In this document: positions 27,846 to 37,103 of the stretch, one piece after another | How the letters are laid out: each line of letters begins with the position of its first letter | How positions within the stretch are numbered: position 1 is the first letter of the stretch | Source: Aestuariibacter salexigens DSM 15300 | GTDB lineage: Bacteria > Pseudomonadota > Gammaproteobacteria > Enterobacterales > Alteromonadaceae | DNA: 56,389 nt | Reading direction: 5' to 3' | NCBI RefSeq assembly: GCF_000429145.1 | Contig: NZ_AUBH01000014.1 | Coordinates: 1-56,389, forward strand | The notes under the pieces: generated by a model | What the model was told of the DNA's origin: nothing | The model's database searches: none | What the model saw: only the letters and a program-made list of their open reading frames with translations | Program-made: the position numbers and the translations under genes

Positions 27846-29480
27846 ATGGACAATAACGTTCAAGACATTGTTTCTGTATTGTCGGAAAAGCTGTCGGCTG
27901 TAGCACACGTAGATATTCTGAACTCCAACGAAGCGACTAAAAAGTTCGGTAATACCACTTTTTCAGAGCCAGTTAAACTTGATGCAGCGGTTACGATTAC
28001 CCATAAATCTCAAATCCCTGTCTTATTAAAGTGTGCCAATGAACTTTTATTTGATATCCATCCTGTTAGCAGCGGCAGAAATTGGGGATACGGTTCTATC
28101 TGTGAGAGCTTGTCAGACAGGTTACAAATCCTTTTAGATTTATCAGCTTTAAAAGCAATAACGCCAACAGATAAGGATTTAGGTCTTATCACCCTAGAGC
28201 CAGGGGTTACTCAGCAAGAGTTATATGACTACTTATATGATAACGGCTGGGATTACATGGTACCTGTTACTGGAGCGGGTCCCAATTGCAGTATTGTCAG
28301 TAACGCACTCGAGAGAGGCTATGGTATCACACCCTATACAGACCATTTTGCGGCTGTTACAAGCTTGAAAGGATATGTTCCACACCCTGACCTATGTGAA
28401 ACCGAATACTGTTCCTATGTTGCAGTTCTCGACAAGACCGATAAACAACTTGCCGATAAGTCTTTCAAATGGGGCCTAGGTCCTTACCTTGACGGGCTCT
28501 TTACACAATCTAATTTTGGTATTGTCAGCGAACTTACGGTTCGCCTGGCTAAGAAGCGTCAAGGTTTCACATCTTTCTATTTACAGTCTTTTAGAAAAGA
28601 CAATTTCCACGACCTCGTTGATGCCACTAAGGATGTATTGCAAAGCTTTGAAGGTATTGTTGGCTCTATCAACCTAATGGACAAGCGACGTATCGCCACT
28701 ATGGTGTCCGAGAACCCGAACGGGTCTGGCAACCAAAAAGTGATGAGCGACGAGCAACTTGACGCGGTTGCTAAACAACACCGTATCCCTGAATGGACTA
28801 TGGTTGGTTCTATCTATGGTGAGCCGGCAATCGTTAAGTCTGCCAAGACTCTAATAAAGAAAAAATTAAAGGGTAAAGGCTCACTTTTATTTTCTGACAG
28901 TTTTCTTATTAAGCTTGGAAAGCTCGTCACGTCTTTGCTGCCAGTAGGACCATTAAAAACCTTCCAACATCAGCTTAAGTCGCTGGATGAGGGCATCGAG
29001 ATTATGCAGGGTAAACCCAACCGGGTTGCATTACCCATTGCATATTGGGAAAACGCTACGATAACTCCGGATAAAGCATCCGAGTTAAATCCAGCCAGAG
29101 ACAACTGTGGTCTGCTTTGGTATGCGCCCTTACTGCCCATGCACGCAGCATCAATGCATAAATTTGTATCAATGGTGAGAGATATTACACCTAAATATCA
29201 TATCGAACCGCTTATAACCTTCACTAACTTAAGGCATGACTGCGTCGACTCAACCGTGCCTATTCTGTTTAATCTACAAAATCCTGATGCGGTAACGCGT
29301 GCGAAAGCATGTTTGAACGAGTTAGTAGAAAGTGGCGTGAAAAAGGGGTTCGTACCCTACAGACTTAACACCAGACAGCAACAGGAGTTGCTTTCAAATG
29401 AGTGTGTAGCGGCAAAGTCATACGCCTTGATCAAACAAAGCGTTGACCCGAATAATATATTGTTACCCAACCGATACTAG
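27846..29480 (+). CDS. FAD-binding oxidoreductase, VAO/4-cresol dehydrogenase-like
   Basis: This 544-residue flavoprotein has an N-terminal PCMH-type FAD domain (about residues 40-245): HPVSSGRNWGYGS is the FAD pyrophosphate loop region, followed by ITLEPGVTQQELYDYL, GAGPNCSIVSNALERGYG and GLFTQSNFGIVSELTVRL. The remaining half is the substrate-cap domain, with ENPNGSGNQ and a C-terminal end SVDPNNILLPNRY typical of the vanillyl-alcohol oxidase family. No signal peptide or cytochrome partner was seen, so the electron acceptor and substrate are unknown. It ends five bases from the convergent rmlD-type gene with no terminator between them. Confidence 0.82.
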   Translation: MDNNVQDIVSVLSEKLSAVAHVDILNSNEATKKFGNTTFSEPVKLDAAVTITHKSQIPVLLKCANELLFDIHPVSSGRNWGYGSICESLSDRLQILLDLSALKAITPTDKDLGLITLEPGVTQQELYDYLYDNGWDYMVPVTGAGPNCSIVSNALERGYGITPYTDHFAAVTSLKGYVPHPDLCETEYCSYVAVLDKTDKQLADKSFKWGLGPYLDGLFTQSNFGIVSELTVRLAKKRQGFTSFYLQSFRKDNFHDLVDATKDVLQSFEGIVGSINLMDKRRIATMVSENPNGSGNQKVMSDEQLDAVAKQHRIPEWTMVGSIYGEPAIVKSAKTLIKKKLKGKGSLLFSDSFLIKLGKLVTSLLPVGPLKTFQHQLKSLDEGIEIMQGKPNRVALPIAYWENATITPDKASELNPARDNCGLLWYAPLLPMHAASMHKFVSMVRDITPKYHIEPLITFTNLRHDCVDSTVPILFNLQNPDAVTRAKACLNELVESGVKKGFVPYRLNTRQQQELLSNECVAAKSYALIKQSVDPNNILLPNRY

Positions 29481-29485
29481 ATGGT

Positions 29486-30340
29486 TCAGATAGCATTGAG
29501 CATGGTAGATAAACCAACCTGCCACTCCTGCCCATCGAAAACCTGATAGCTTTTCTCACACTCCATCACACTATATGCAGGCCGTGGCGCCGGTGCACCG
29601 TACTCAGCTGCTGTAGTGGGTGTCATGGTAACCTCTCTGTTGATAAGGCCTTTCTCCCTGCCCTGCCGATAGATTTCTTTCGCAAACTCATACCATGTAG
29701 TGGCGCCTTTATCTGACCAGTGGAAGATACCCGTGTGAGATTGCTCTTCTGTGAGCTTCCAAATAAAACGTGCCAGGCCTTTTGCCCAGGTTGGGCTGCC
29801 GGTTTGGTCGGCAACAATGGATAGGCTGTCCAGCTTGTTCATCAGCTTAATCATGGTTTTTACAAAGTTATTGCCATGGGCTGAATACAACCATGATGTT
29901 CTGACAATGGCGCTTCGCTCAGGATAAAGGTCAAGCACGTACTGCTCGCCTTTTTGTTTGGACTTGGCGTAGATACCTTCAGGGGCAACCGGTGAGTCAG
30001 GCGTGTAAGGCGTATCAGCTTTACCATCAAACACAAAGTCGGTAGAGACCTGAATGAAATAGCAGTCAAGCGCTTTGCAGGCACTGGCAAGATGCTTGAC
30101 CGCCTCTGCGTTTAGCGCGTAGGCAGCATCAGGCTCCTGTTCGGCTTTATCTACGGCGGTGTACGCCGCACTGTTAATCACCACATCGGGGGTGAGTGCT
30201 TTTAGCGCTTCGTTGACCGCTTGCTCATCAAACAGGTTAATATTGTCTCTGCCCAGACAGGTTAGATTGACATTGTCTGGCCTGGTGTCATTGAGCTCCC
30301 AGGCCAGCTGTCCACTTTTACCGATAACAACGACGTTCAT
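29486..30340 (-). CDS. rfbD: dTDP-4-dehydrorhamnose reductase (RmlD)
   Basis: This enzyme reduces dTDP-4-dehydro-L-rhamnose to dTDP-L-rhamnose with NAD(P)H, the last step of the rhamnose donor pathway. The protein is full length (284 residues), with the nucleotide-binding GKSGQLAWEL start, VINSAAYTAVDKAE, QVSTDFVFDGK and the catalytic Tyr/Lys in YAKSKQKGE. It begins immediately after rfbB (adjacent bases) and is the last gene of the nine-gene minus-strand operon. Confidence 0.97.
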   Translation of the reverse strand: MNVVVIGKSGQLAWELNDTRPDNVNLTCLGRDNINLFDEQAVNEALKALTPDVVINSAAYTAVDKAEQEPDAAYALNAEAVKHLASACKALDCYFIQVSTDFVFDGKADTPYTPDSPVAPEGIYAKSKQKGEQYVLDLYPERSAIVRTSWLYSAHGNNFVKTMIKLMNKLDSLSIVADQTGSPTWAKGLARFIWKLTEEQSHTGIFHWSDKGATTWYEFAKEIYRQGREKGLINREVTMTPTTAAEYGAPAPRPAYSVMECEKSYQVFDGQEWQVGLSTMLNAI

Positions 30341-31408
30341 TTAGTCTTTACCACCGAGTCGTTCTAACTGGTATGAGCCATCCAGTACATTGTTACACCA
30401 GGCCTGATTATCCAGATACCACTGCACGGTTTTGGCAATACCGGTTTCAAAGGTCTCTTCAGGGTGCCAGCCTAGCTCTTTATTGATTTTGCTTGCATCA
30501 ATAGCGTAGCGCAGGTCATGGCCGGGGCGGTCTTTGACATAAGTAATCAGCTGGGTGAAGTCGGTAATGCCGTCTGGCTTATTGCTGACTTTTTCGTTGA
30601 GCAGATGACAGATAGTGTTAACCACTTCAATGTTCTGCTTCTCATTAAAACCGCCAATGTTATAGGTCTCACCCACCTTGCCTGTCGTGACCACGGTATA
30701 CAGCGCTTTTACGTGGTCTTCGACATACAGCCAGTCTCTGACCTGCTTTCCATCTCCATAGACAGGTAAAGGTTTACCGGCCAGGGCATTGAGTATCATC
30801 AGCGGAATAAGCTTTTCCGGGAAGTGATAAGGGCCATAGTTATTTGAGCAATTGGTAATCACGCATGGCAAGCCGAACGTGCGATGCCAGGCACGGACCA
30901 GATGGTCGGAGCCTGCTTTACTCGCTGAATAAGGTGAACTCGGCGCATACGGCGTGGTTTCAGTAAACAAACCGTCGTCTTCTAAATCGCCATACACTTC
31001 ATCGGTGGAAATATGGTGGAAGCGGAAGGCTTCTTTACCTGCCTCATCTAACTCTGACCAATAGGCTTTAGCCGCATCCAGTAAGGTGTAAGTACCGACC
31101 ACGTTGGTCTGGATAAACTCGGCGGGTCCATCGATGGAGCGGTCTACATGAGACTCTGCCGCCAGGTGCATGATGTAGTCAGGTTTGAAGTCGTTGAACA
31201 GGTGTTTGACCAGCTCACCATCGCAGATATCACCCTGTACAAATTGATAACGCTCACTGTCGGCAACAGAGGCTAATGATTCAAGGTTTCCTGCATAGGT
31301 GAGTTTATCCAGGTTCAGCACCTGATTGTCGGTCTCTTCAATCAGGTAGCGTACTAAGGCCGAGCCGATAAACCCGGCGCCGCCGGTGACTAATATTCTT
31401 TTACTCAT
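30341..31408 (-). CDS. rfbB: dTDP-glucose 4,6-dehydratase (RmlB)
   Basis: This enzyme converts dTDP-glucose to dTDP-4-keto-6-deoxyglucose. The start is set at ATG 31408 ([19 protein letters not shown]), giving 355 residues; an upstream in-frame start at 31468 would add 20 residues unlike the family. Seen are the Rossmann [28 protein letters not shown] and the [12 protein letters not shown] catalytic Tyr-Lys. The start overlaps the rfbC stop by 8 bases, so the two are translationally coupled. Confidence 0.98.
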   Translation of the reverse strand: MSKRILVTGGAGFIGSALVRYLIEETDNQVLNLDKLTYAGNLESLASVADSERYQFVQGDICDGELVKHLFNDFKPDYIMHLAAESHVDRSIDGPAEFIQTNVVGTYTLLDAAKAYWSELDEAGKEAFRFHHISTDEVYGDLEDDGLFTETTPYAPSSPYSASKAGSDHLVRAWHRTFGLPCVITNCSNNYGPYHFPEKLIPLMILNALAGKPLPVYGDGKQVRDWLYVEDHVKALYTVVTTGKVGETYNIGGFNEKQNIEVVNTICHLLNEKVSNKPDGITDFTQLITYVKDRPGHDLRYAIDASKINKELGWHPEETFETGIAKTVQWYLDNQAWCNNVLDGSYQLERLGGKD

Positions 31409-31946
31409 AATAGGTCGCGTCTTTAAATAGGTTGCCCTGCTTGTCTTTGTCTGACACCAGAGGCGCATCGTTAAGCAGTTGCCAGTCGATGCCTAATTCT
31501 GGGTCGCTGTACAGCACGCAGTATTCGTCACCGGGAGCGTAATAGTCAGTACAGCGATACACAAACTCAGCGTACTCAGAGGTGACATAAAACCCGTGGG
31601 CAAATCCGCCCGGCACCCACATCTGGCGTTTGTTTTCAGTACTGAGCTCAACAGCAACATGTTTGCCAAAAGTCGGGCTGGACTTTCGCATATCCACCGC
31701 CACATCAATTACGCTGCCCGCAACGACACGCACCAGTTTGCCCTGTGGTTGCTTAAGCTGATAATGCAGGCCACGCAGCGTGCCCTGCTTCGATGCGCTG
31801 TGGTTATCCTGCACAAAGGTCACATCAGAAACCTGCTCTCTAAACCAGTCATCACGAAAGGTTTCCATAAAAAAGCCACGATGGTCGCCAAAGACTTTCG
31901 GCTCGATGACTTTAATATCATCGATGGATGTATCAATTACTTGCAT
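31401..31946 (-). CDS. rfbC: dTDP-4-dehydrorhamnose 3,5-epimerase (RmlC)
   Basis: This enzyme epimerises C3 and C5 of the 4-keto sugar. It is a 181-residue cupin-fold protein. Visible motifs are the N-terminal [28 protein letters not shown] with the catalytic His, [15 protein letters not shown] and [10 protein letters not shown]. It lies between rfbA and rfbB in a tightly packed operon (4-base gap to rfbA, overlap with rfbB). Confidence 0.97.
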   Translation of the reverse strand: MQVIDTSIDDIKVIEPKVFGDHRGFFMETFRDDWFREQVSDVTFVQDNHSASKQGTLRGLHYQLKQPQGKLVRVVAGSVIDVAVDMRKSSPTFGKHVAVELSTENKRQMWVPGGFAHGFYVTSEYAEFVYRCTDYYAPGDEYCVLYSDPELGIDWQLLNDAPLVSDKDKQGNLFKDATYYE

Positions 31947-31950
31947 AAAC

Positions 31951-32832
31951 TTAAAAGACTCGGGTTTTCGTCAGATTAATCAGGTATTCGCCATAGCCGC
32001 TTTTAACCAGCGGTTTGGCTATCTCAATCAGTTGCTCTTTTGAAATCAGCTTCAAACGGTACGCGATTTCTTCCGGGCAGTTCACTTTCAGGCCCTGTCG
32101 TTTTTCCAGTGTTTCAATAAACTGCGCAGCTTGCAGCAGACTGTCATGGGTACCGGTATCCAGCCAGGCCGTGCCGCGGCCCATAATCTCCACCTGCAAG
32201 GTGCCTTTGTCCAGATATTGCTGAATGACATCGGTGATTTCCAGCTCGCCTCGAGGGGATGGCTTGACTCGCTTGGCGCATTCCACCACCTCACTGTCAA
32301 AGAAATACAACCCCGGCACCGCGTAGTTGGATTTAGGCTGCTTGGGCTTCTCTTCAATCGAGATGGCCTTACCGGTCTCATCAAAATCCACCACGCCATA
32401 GGCGGTCGGATTGGAAACGTGGTAACCAAAAACGGTCGCGCCAGACTCTTGTTGATTAGCACGCTTAAGCGACTGCATCAGGTCATGGCCGTAAAACAAA
32501 TTATCACCCAACACCAACGCTGCAGGGGCGCCATTCAGGAAGTCTTCGGCTAACAAGAAGGCTTGTGCCAGCCCATCAGGGGAAGGCTGTTCGGTGTAAA
32601 AAAAGTTGACACCCCATGCTTTACCATCACCCAGCAGAGCTTCAAAGCGAGGCAGCTCTTCTGGCGTTGAGATAATCAGAATATCTGTAATGCCCGCCTG
32701 CATGAGCGTGGCGATGGGATAGTAAATCATCGGCTTGTCGTACACTGGCATCAGCTGTTTACTAACAACCATGGTCAGTGGATGTAAACGACTGCCTGTA
32801 CCACCGGCGAGAATGATCCCTTTTCTTTTCAT
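31951..32832 (-). CDS. rfbA: Glucose-1-phosphate thymidylyltransferase (RmlA)
   Basis: This enzyme makes dTDP-glucose from glucose-1-phosphate and dTTP, the entry step of the rhamnose pathway. The 293-residue length and the motifs [47 protein letters not shown] and [21 protein letters not shown] are those of long-form RmlA. It is the first of four dTDP-rhamnose genes, ordered A-C-B-D here, and follows a UDP-glucuronate epimerase by 17 bases. Confidence 0.98.
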   Translation of the reverse strand: MKRKGIILAGGTGSRLHPLTMVVSKQLMPVYDKPMIYYPIATLMQAGITDILIISTPEELPRFEALLGDGKAWGVNFFYTEQPSPDGLAQAFLLAEDFLNGAPAALVLGDNLFYGHDLMQSLKRANQQESGATVFGYHVSNPTAYGVVDFDETGKAISIEEKPKQPKSNYAVPGLYFFDSEVVECAKRVKPSPRGELEITDVIQQYLDKGTLQVEIMGRGTAWLDTGTHDSLLQAAQFIETLEKRQGLKVNCPEEIAYRLKLISKEQLIEIAKPLVKSGYGEYLINLTKTRVF

Positions 32833-32849
32833 AGTAATTCCATCCCAAC

Positions 32850-33875
32850 TTAATTTGTTTCGATTTTGTAGTAGTCTTTATACCATTCTACAAATGCTTT
32901 GATACCTGTTTTCAAATCAGTCTTAGGACGATAACCCGTATCTTTCACCAGAGCCTCAACATCGGCGTAAGTATCAGGTACGTCTCCAGGCTGCATAGGT
33001 AGCAACTCTTTCTGCGCCGTTTTGCCTGCAGCTTGTTCAATAGTTTCGATGTATTCGAGTAAGTGAACAGGGGTTTGTGCGCCAATATTATATACACGCC
33101 AAGGCGCCTTACTGGAGGCTGCATCAGGATTCTCACCAGACCAATCAGGATTGCCCGTTGCCGTATTGTCCAGCGTGCAAACTATGCCCTCAACAATGTC
33201 ATCGATATAAGTAAAGTCGCGACGATGGTTACCATAGTTAAAGACTTTTAACGGCCTCTCTTCAAATATCGCTTTAGCGAATAAGAAGGGAGACATATCA
33301 GGTCTTCCCCATGGCCCGTAAACAGTAAAAAAGCGCAGTCCAGTCGTCGGCAAGTTATATAAATGGCTATATGTGTGGGCCATTAACTCATTAGCTTTTT
33401 TACTCGCCGCATACAAAGACACAGGATGATCGACATTATCATGCACAGAAAACGGCATAGATTCATTTGCACCGTAAACGGAACTAGAGGATGCATAGAC
33501 GAGGTGTTGAACGTCGTTGCAACGGCACCCCTCTAGGACATTCATAAAGCCTACGATATTGGCATCGATATACGCATGAGGGTTTTCAAGTGAATATCGC
33601 ACACCCGCCTGTGCGGCAAGGTGCACCACTTTGTCAAACCTTTGCTCAGCGAACAATCTTTCCATGGCGGGCCTGTCTTCTACTGCCACCTTGGTAAAAG
33701 TGAAATTGACTGCATTGTCATGATTTTCTATGCGTTTTACCCGGTCAAGCTTCAGGTTCACGTCGTAGTAATCGTTTAGGTTATCGATACCAATAACTTC
33801 ATCGCCTCTTTCCAGCAATGATAAGCAAACATGCGAACCAATAAATCCGGCAGCGCCGGTGACGAGAATCTTCAT
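32850..33875 (-). CDS. NAD-dependent UDP-glucuronate 4-epimerase-like protein
   Basis: This 341-residue extended short-chain dehydrogenase probably interconverts UDP-glucuronate and UDP-galacturonate, a donor for acidic surface polysaccharide. The sequence follows the CapI/LspL type: [63 protein letters not shown], the catalytic [19 protein letters not shown], and [15 protein letters not shown]. It lies 13 bases after the nucleotidyltransferase-family gene and 17 bases before rfbA, linking the HprK-like module to nucleotide-sugar synthesis in one transcription unit. Confidence 0.92.
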   Translation of the reverse strand: MKILVTGAAGFIGSHVCLSLLERGDEVIGIDNLNDYYDVNLKLDRVKRIENHDNAVNFTFTKVAVEDRPAMERLFAEQRFDKVVHLAAQAGVRYSLENPHAYIDANIVGFMNVLEGCRCNDVQHLVYASSSSVYGANESMPFSVHDNVDHPVSLYAASKKANELMAHTYSHLYNLPTTGLRFFTVYGPWGRPDMSPFLFAKAIFEERPLKVFNYGNHRRDFTYIDDIVEGIVCTLDNTATGNPDWSGENPDAASSKAPWRVYNIGAQTPVHLLEYIETIEQAAGKTAQKELLPMQPGDVPDTYADVEALVKDTGYRPKTDLKTGIKAFVEWYKDYYKIETN

Positions 33876-33888
33876 CTTTAAAGCTCTT

Positions 33889-34980
33889 TTAAGAATCCAT
33901 AGAAAATTTGCCAGCTATGCCCTTGTACAAACCAACGTATGACTTTACGGCTAAGTGTTTTATCAGGAGTGATAATGGCATTTTTAAAAGGTGCCCGCGA
34001 CAAAAAACCACAAATCGTGCCACATCATCTGCAGGCTTAGTGACTAAAGGATGAATGGGCAAAACGGCTCTTGCATATACTACTGACCAAAACCGATAGC
34101 GATTTTTATGTTTGCACTCACTTACAAAATAAAAAGCTGCACCGACCAATTCAACATCAAAATATTTAACGAGGCACGTTAACAAGCAATATAGCTCTAA
34201 CGTAAAACCAGTTATATTTGCCAACTCAATTAATCGCAACCACTGTTTTTCATCTAGTTCATTAGTCAGTAAGAACAAGTCGAAAAGGTCTCTAGAAGCG
34301 GAGCACATATCTTCATTTGCAAACAAATGAATGCAACTGTGCATTATCATTTCAGGCGAATTAAAAACCGAACCGTTTTCAGATACCTTTTCACTGTGTT
34401 CTAAAAACTCGTCAATATTGGGCGCTTTATCACTAATCGCCATGAAAAGGTTATGATGCACGTCCAACACAGTGCCTCTTAGCGGATGAAAAAACGGAGG
34501 CAATTCGTGCGCCCACTCTCGGTAGTATTTCTCGTCGTAGTCATCGAGCTTTTTCGTTTGCCACATTGCAAGTTTAAGCGCTCTTTCCGACGCAATTAGA
34601 TCTTCTTTTCTCACCAGCACATCAATATCAGAAACCAATCTGCCTTCACTGCAACGTTCATTCTTGACAACATACGCCGCACCTTTCATCAAACAAAAGG
34701 GGATGCTTTGTGCTCCGAATGTTTCTTCTAGCTTAATTGCTTCGTACTTAATTTGCTGCTTCTGCCTATCCGCATAAACCATGGCACTTTTTATGTGCTT
34801 TTGAGCATATTTCGGAAAACTTGAAAAACAGCCTTGATGTTCCGCGCGAAAACCAAAACTTGCGAGTAGTTTGGTTTCACGTAGCACTAAAATTAACTTA
34901 GCCCACTCCTCCAGACTGAGTGCATGACATTCAGTTGGTTTTTTAAGATAGAAAAAAACGTGGCTGGAGATAACTGACAT
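33889..34980 (-). CDS. Nucleotidyltransferase-family protein (NTP_transf_5 type) of the HprK-related module
   Basis: This 363-residue soluble protein resembles the NTP_transf_5 family: [13 protein letters not shown] near residue 95-107 and the active-site motif [11 protein letters not shown] with the metal-binding aspartates at 118 and 120. The C-terminal half is helical. Such proteins are often found beside HprK-related kinases and PqqD-like proteins in exosortase-bearing genomes and in some lasso-peptide-like loci; the group transferred and its acceptor are unknown. It starts one base after the kinase stop, so the two are tightly coupled. Confidence 0.8.
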   Translation of the reverse strand: MSVISSHVFFYLKKPTECHALSLEEWAKLILVLRETKLLASFGFRAEHQGCFSSFPKYAQKHIKSAMVYADRQKQQIKYEAIKLEETFGAQSIPFCLMKGAAYVVKNERCSEGRLVSDIDVLVRKEDLIASERALKLAMWQTKKLDDYDEKYYREWAHELPPFFHPLRGTVLDVHHNLFMAISDKAPNIDEFLEHSEKVSENGSVFNSPEMIMHSCIHLFANEDMCSASRDLFDLFLLTNELDEKQWLRLIELANITGFTLELYCLLTCLVKYFDVELVGAAFYFVSECKHKNRYRFWSVVYARAVLPIHPLVTKPADDVARFVVFCRGHLLKMPLSLLIKHLAVKSYVGLYKGIAGKFSMDS

Positions 34981-34981
34981 A

Positions 34982-35830
34982 TTATTCGGCTAGTATTTCT
35001 TCTTCGAGAAACTCACTTAAGAATCCCAAGTCATTGTATTTTAATTCAAAAGCCTTAACATTTTTGACGATATTAGACGCTGCATTAAAACCAGCTTCTG
35101 CCATCACATGATAGTTAAACGCATGCTGAGTGAATGATTCAAAAACTTGTAATTGACTAAGCGTATAAATTTCCAACTCTACATTGCTCTTGTATTCAGG
35201 GAAAACTACCCCTCTTATTTCAGCAGGGCTAAACTGACAATATTGTTCCCAGGAATGGATTTTTACATGTGCCACCGTGCCCTTCGTCGTATCATGACAG
35301 GCAGGCGTCATCACCGCGTCTGGGAACCACTCTTTAACTAACTCAATAGACTCATTCTTTATGCATGCAGGTCGAAAAAGCGGCTTTACAGTTAGGGTTT
35401 GCAAATCGATGATGGCCATCTCATCTGAAAAGACCTGCCATCCTGATAACCCCAGAAAGGTTGTTAATGTACTTTTTCCAGAGCCAGGGCTGGCAGGGAA
35501 AAGTATGGCTGAATCGCCCTTAACCAAAACAGAAGAGTGAATAATTAAGTGATTGTAGTCGTGCGCTGCGATTACCCAATTCATACCCCACTCTAATAAT
35601 GGGTATGCCTGATTTGCCGGCAGGGGTTTGAAGGGCGAGTGGAGATCTGAATAAAATAAGATGTTTTTAAAAAAGTGTTTTCTTAGGTAAGAGGAAGGCT
35701 TGATGGATATTGCGTAATCCCATTGACGGTCGCTCAGTGCGTCTCCGTACATAAGGTCAACGTTTTGTTTTATGGCGGATGGTTGCTCTGTAACTAAGAA
35801 CTTATACAACCCTGTTTCAATACTCTTCAC
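34982..35830 (-). CDS. HprK-related kinase A (HPr kinase-like protein)
   Basis: This 282-residue protein resembles the C-terminal kinase domain of HPr kinase. It carries the P-loop FPASPGSGKSTL (about 112-122) after LLEWGMNWVIAAHDYNHLIIHSSVLV, and VFSDEMAIID soon after, the position of the HprK catalytic/metal residues. It has no canonical HPr target nearby, and this subfamily (HprK_rel_A in family collections) is tied to a PqqD-like protein rather than to sugar transport. Phosphorylation of a peptide or small molecule is the likely chemistry; the substrate is unknown. It lies 6 bases after the PqqD-like gene. Confidence 0.82.
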   Translation of the reverse strand: MKSIETGLYKFLVTEQPSAIKQNVDLMYGDALSDRQWDYAISIKPSSYLRKHFFKNILFYSDLHSPFKPLPANQAYPLLEWGMNWVIAAHDYNHLIIHSSVLVKGDSAILFPASPGSGKSTLTTFLGLSGWQVFSDEMAIIDLQTLTVKPLFRPACIKNESIELVKEWFPDAVMTPACHDTTKGTVAHVKIHSWEQYCQFSPAEIRGVVFPEYKSNVELEIYTLSQLQVFESFTQHAFNYHVMAEAGFNAASNIVKNVKAFELKYNDLGFLSEFLEEEILAE

Positions 35831-35836
35831 AAGCTC

Positions 35837-36097
35837 TTATTTTAACAATCCGTACCGTGTCAGCATGTTAACCTTTTCAGCGTCCGGTTTTTCACAAAAT
35901 TTAATGAAAATATTCTCAATCTTCGATTCGCTTCCACACTGAGATATGGACCTTTCTGCTACAGCGCTATCAAACTTGACGAATAACGTATCACCAGAGG
36001 CGCAGTCAAAGAAAGCGCAAGATTTCCCCCCATCTAAAATAATAACCCTCGCATTAGTAGCGAGGGTTAGGCTCAAATGTTCATAATCTTTCGACAT
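35837..36097 (-). CDS. PqqD-like small protein of the HprK-related system
   Basis: This is an 86-residue protein. Size, position directly before the HprK-like gene, and the pattern of short strands followed by helices (LTLATNARVIILDGGKSCAFFD, then CASGDTLFVKFDSAVAE, then a helical C-terminus ending LTRYGLLK) fit the PqqD-type peptide-recognition fold used by many modified-peptide systems. The sequence is divergent from PqqD itself, so the family call leans on context. If right, it would present a precursor peptide or the Tat-exported protein next door to the kinase. It starts 26 bases after that gene. Confidence 0.6.
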   Translation of the reverse strand: MSKDYEHLSLTLATNARVIILDGGKSCAFFDCASGDTLFVKFDSAVAERSISQCGSESKIENIFIKFCEKPDAEKVNMLTRYGLLK

Positions 36098-36123
36098 ACG
36101 CTTAATTAAAAGACTGTGTTATT

Positions 36124-36873
36124 TTAAATCGTTGCACAGGCACTCAGGACAATATCGGTATCATCGTTGGTGTTATCGTCGTAACCCATGTTAGCGTCAC
36201 TGAACCATCCCAAAGTACTCGCTCCACCTTGAACCGCAGTCAAATACCCCGCCAGAATAGCCTTGACTACTGCCTGCGCTTCAATAATTGAAGGCTGGTT
36301 AGAAGTATAAACACCGTCATATAACTGATAGTAGGTGTTCAAGAACGCTGCTGCCAAGTGCCATTCCGCTGCGCCATTGACCATCGCATCCAACACAGTC
36401 CATGAGCCTTGGACGACAAAGTTAGTGTTAAGTGCGTTCATTTGATTGATCAGTGCTTGCGTTTCTAAAGAGCCATCGAATAGATTTAAACCGAACGCAC
36501 TAATCACATGGTTCTTGTAACACTCGTAGGCGTCAGGATCATTATTTAACTCCGTGAACACCGCTTTAAACTTGGCAAATGGATTACCATGTGAGCGCTG
36601 ACCGGTAGCAATTAAATACAAGCCGTTCGTACCGTTATACCATCCACCGGGCGACCGTCCACCAGACATTCCAGGAGGCTCGCACTCATGACGACCCGAT
36701 TCTACGGCAGATACATTCCCTGACATGGCGCCAGATACAGAGCATGCGCCCCACACCGACTTAGCCGGTAAAGATGTTATAACTGCACCCGCGGAGGCCT
36801 TCTTTAAAAACTGCCTGCGCGTCTTAGAAGAATGTACCGACTTTGATTCTTCGTTGGGATTCTTTGTATCCAT
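36124..36873 (-). CDS. Twin-arginine-exported protein of unknown function, first gene of HprK-like operon
   Basis: This 249-residue protein has a Tat signal: SKTRRQFLKKASAGAVITSL (RR at residues 19-20), likely cleaved near residue 42 after VWGA. The mature part begins Cys-Ser and has few cysteines (three in the first 65 residues or nearby, one in ECYKNH, one in LSACATI at the very C-terminus). A GGRSPGGWYNG motif near residue 70 recalls the SPG-F/Y-W patterns of some secreted exosortase-genome proteins. No enzyme domain was recognised. It heads the operon, is preceded by a sigma-54-like site about 105 bases upstream, and is the obvious candidate client of the kinase/PqqD-like module. Confidence 0.8.
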   Translation of the reverse strand: MDTKNPNEESKSVHSSKTRRQFLKKASAGAVITSLPAKSVWGACSVSGAMSGNVSAVESGRHECEPPGMSGGRSPGGWYNGTNGLYLIATGQRSHGNPFAKFKAVFTELNNDPDAYECYKNHVISAFGLNLFDGSLETQALINQMNALNTNFVVQGSWTVLDAMVNGAAEWHLAAAFLNTYYQLYDGVYTSNQPSIIEAQAVVKAILAGYLTAVQGGASTLGWFSDANMGYDDNTNDDTDIVLSACATI

Positions 36874-36978
36874 TAATGCACTACCTCTAAATCATCCACG
36901 GGCCGATAGTACCATAGCTCTACCGAATGGTTCACGTAACACCGTGTGTAAACTTGCAATTTATACTAACCAATTACT

Positions 36979-36994
36979 TGCATAATTCATTCCA
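36979..36994 (-). promoter_or_regulatory. Putative sigma-54 promoter of the Tat/HprK/rhamnose operon
   Basis: On the minus strand TGGAATGAATTATGCA has GG and GC at exact -24/-12 spacing. Its right half AATTATGCA is identical to that of the site before the 26791 PEP-CTERM gene. The leader to the ATG at 36873 would be about 95 bases. Being one of three such sites in the window, all before exported-protein genes, strengthens the call. Confidence 0.55.
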
Positions 36995-37103
36995 CCAATA
37001 CAAGCGATTGTTTTTTATGGAAATAAATCACAACACATCATCAAAAATTATTATTGTGTAAAAATAACTGACACTATATGTTGAGTCATCATTATCTCAA
37101 TTG

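Noticed and set aside
34982-35830. Kinase considered as the classical HPr kinase/phosphorylase (hprK)
   Set aside because: It is linked to neither ptsH nor rpoN-region PTS genes, differs in the N-terminal half, and is paired with a PqqD-like gene, fitting the HprK-related class instead.
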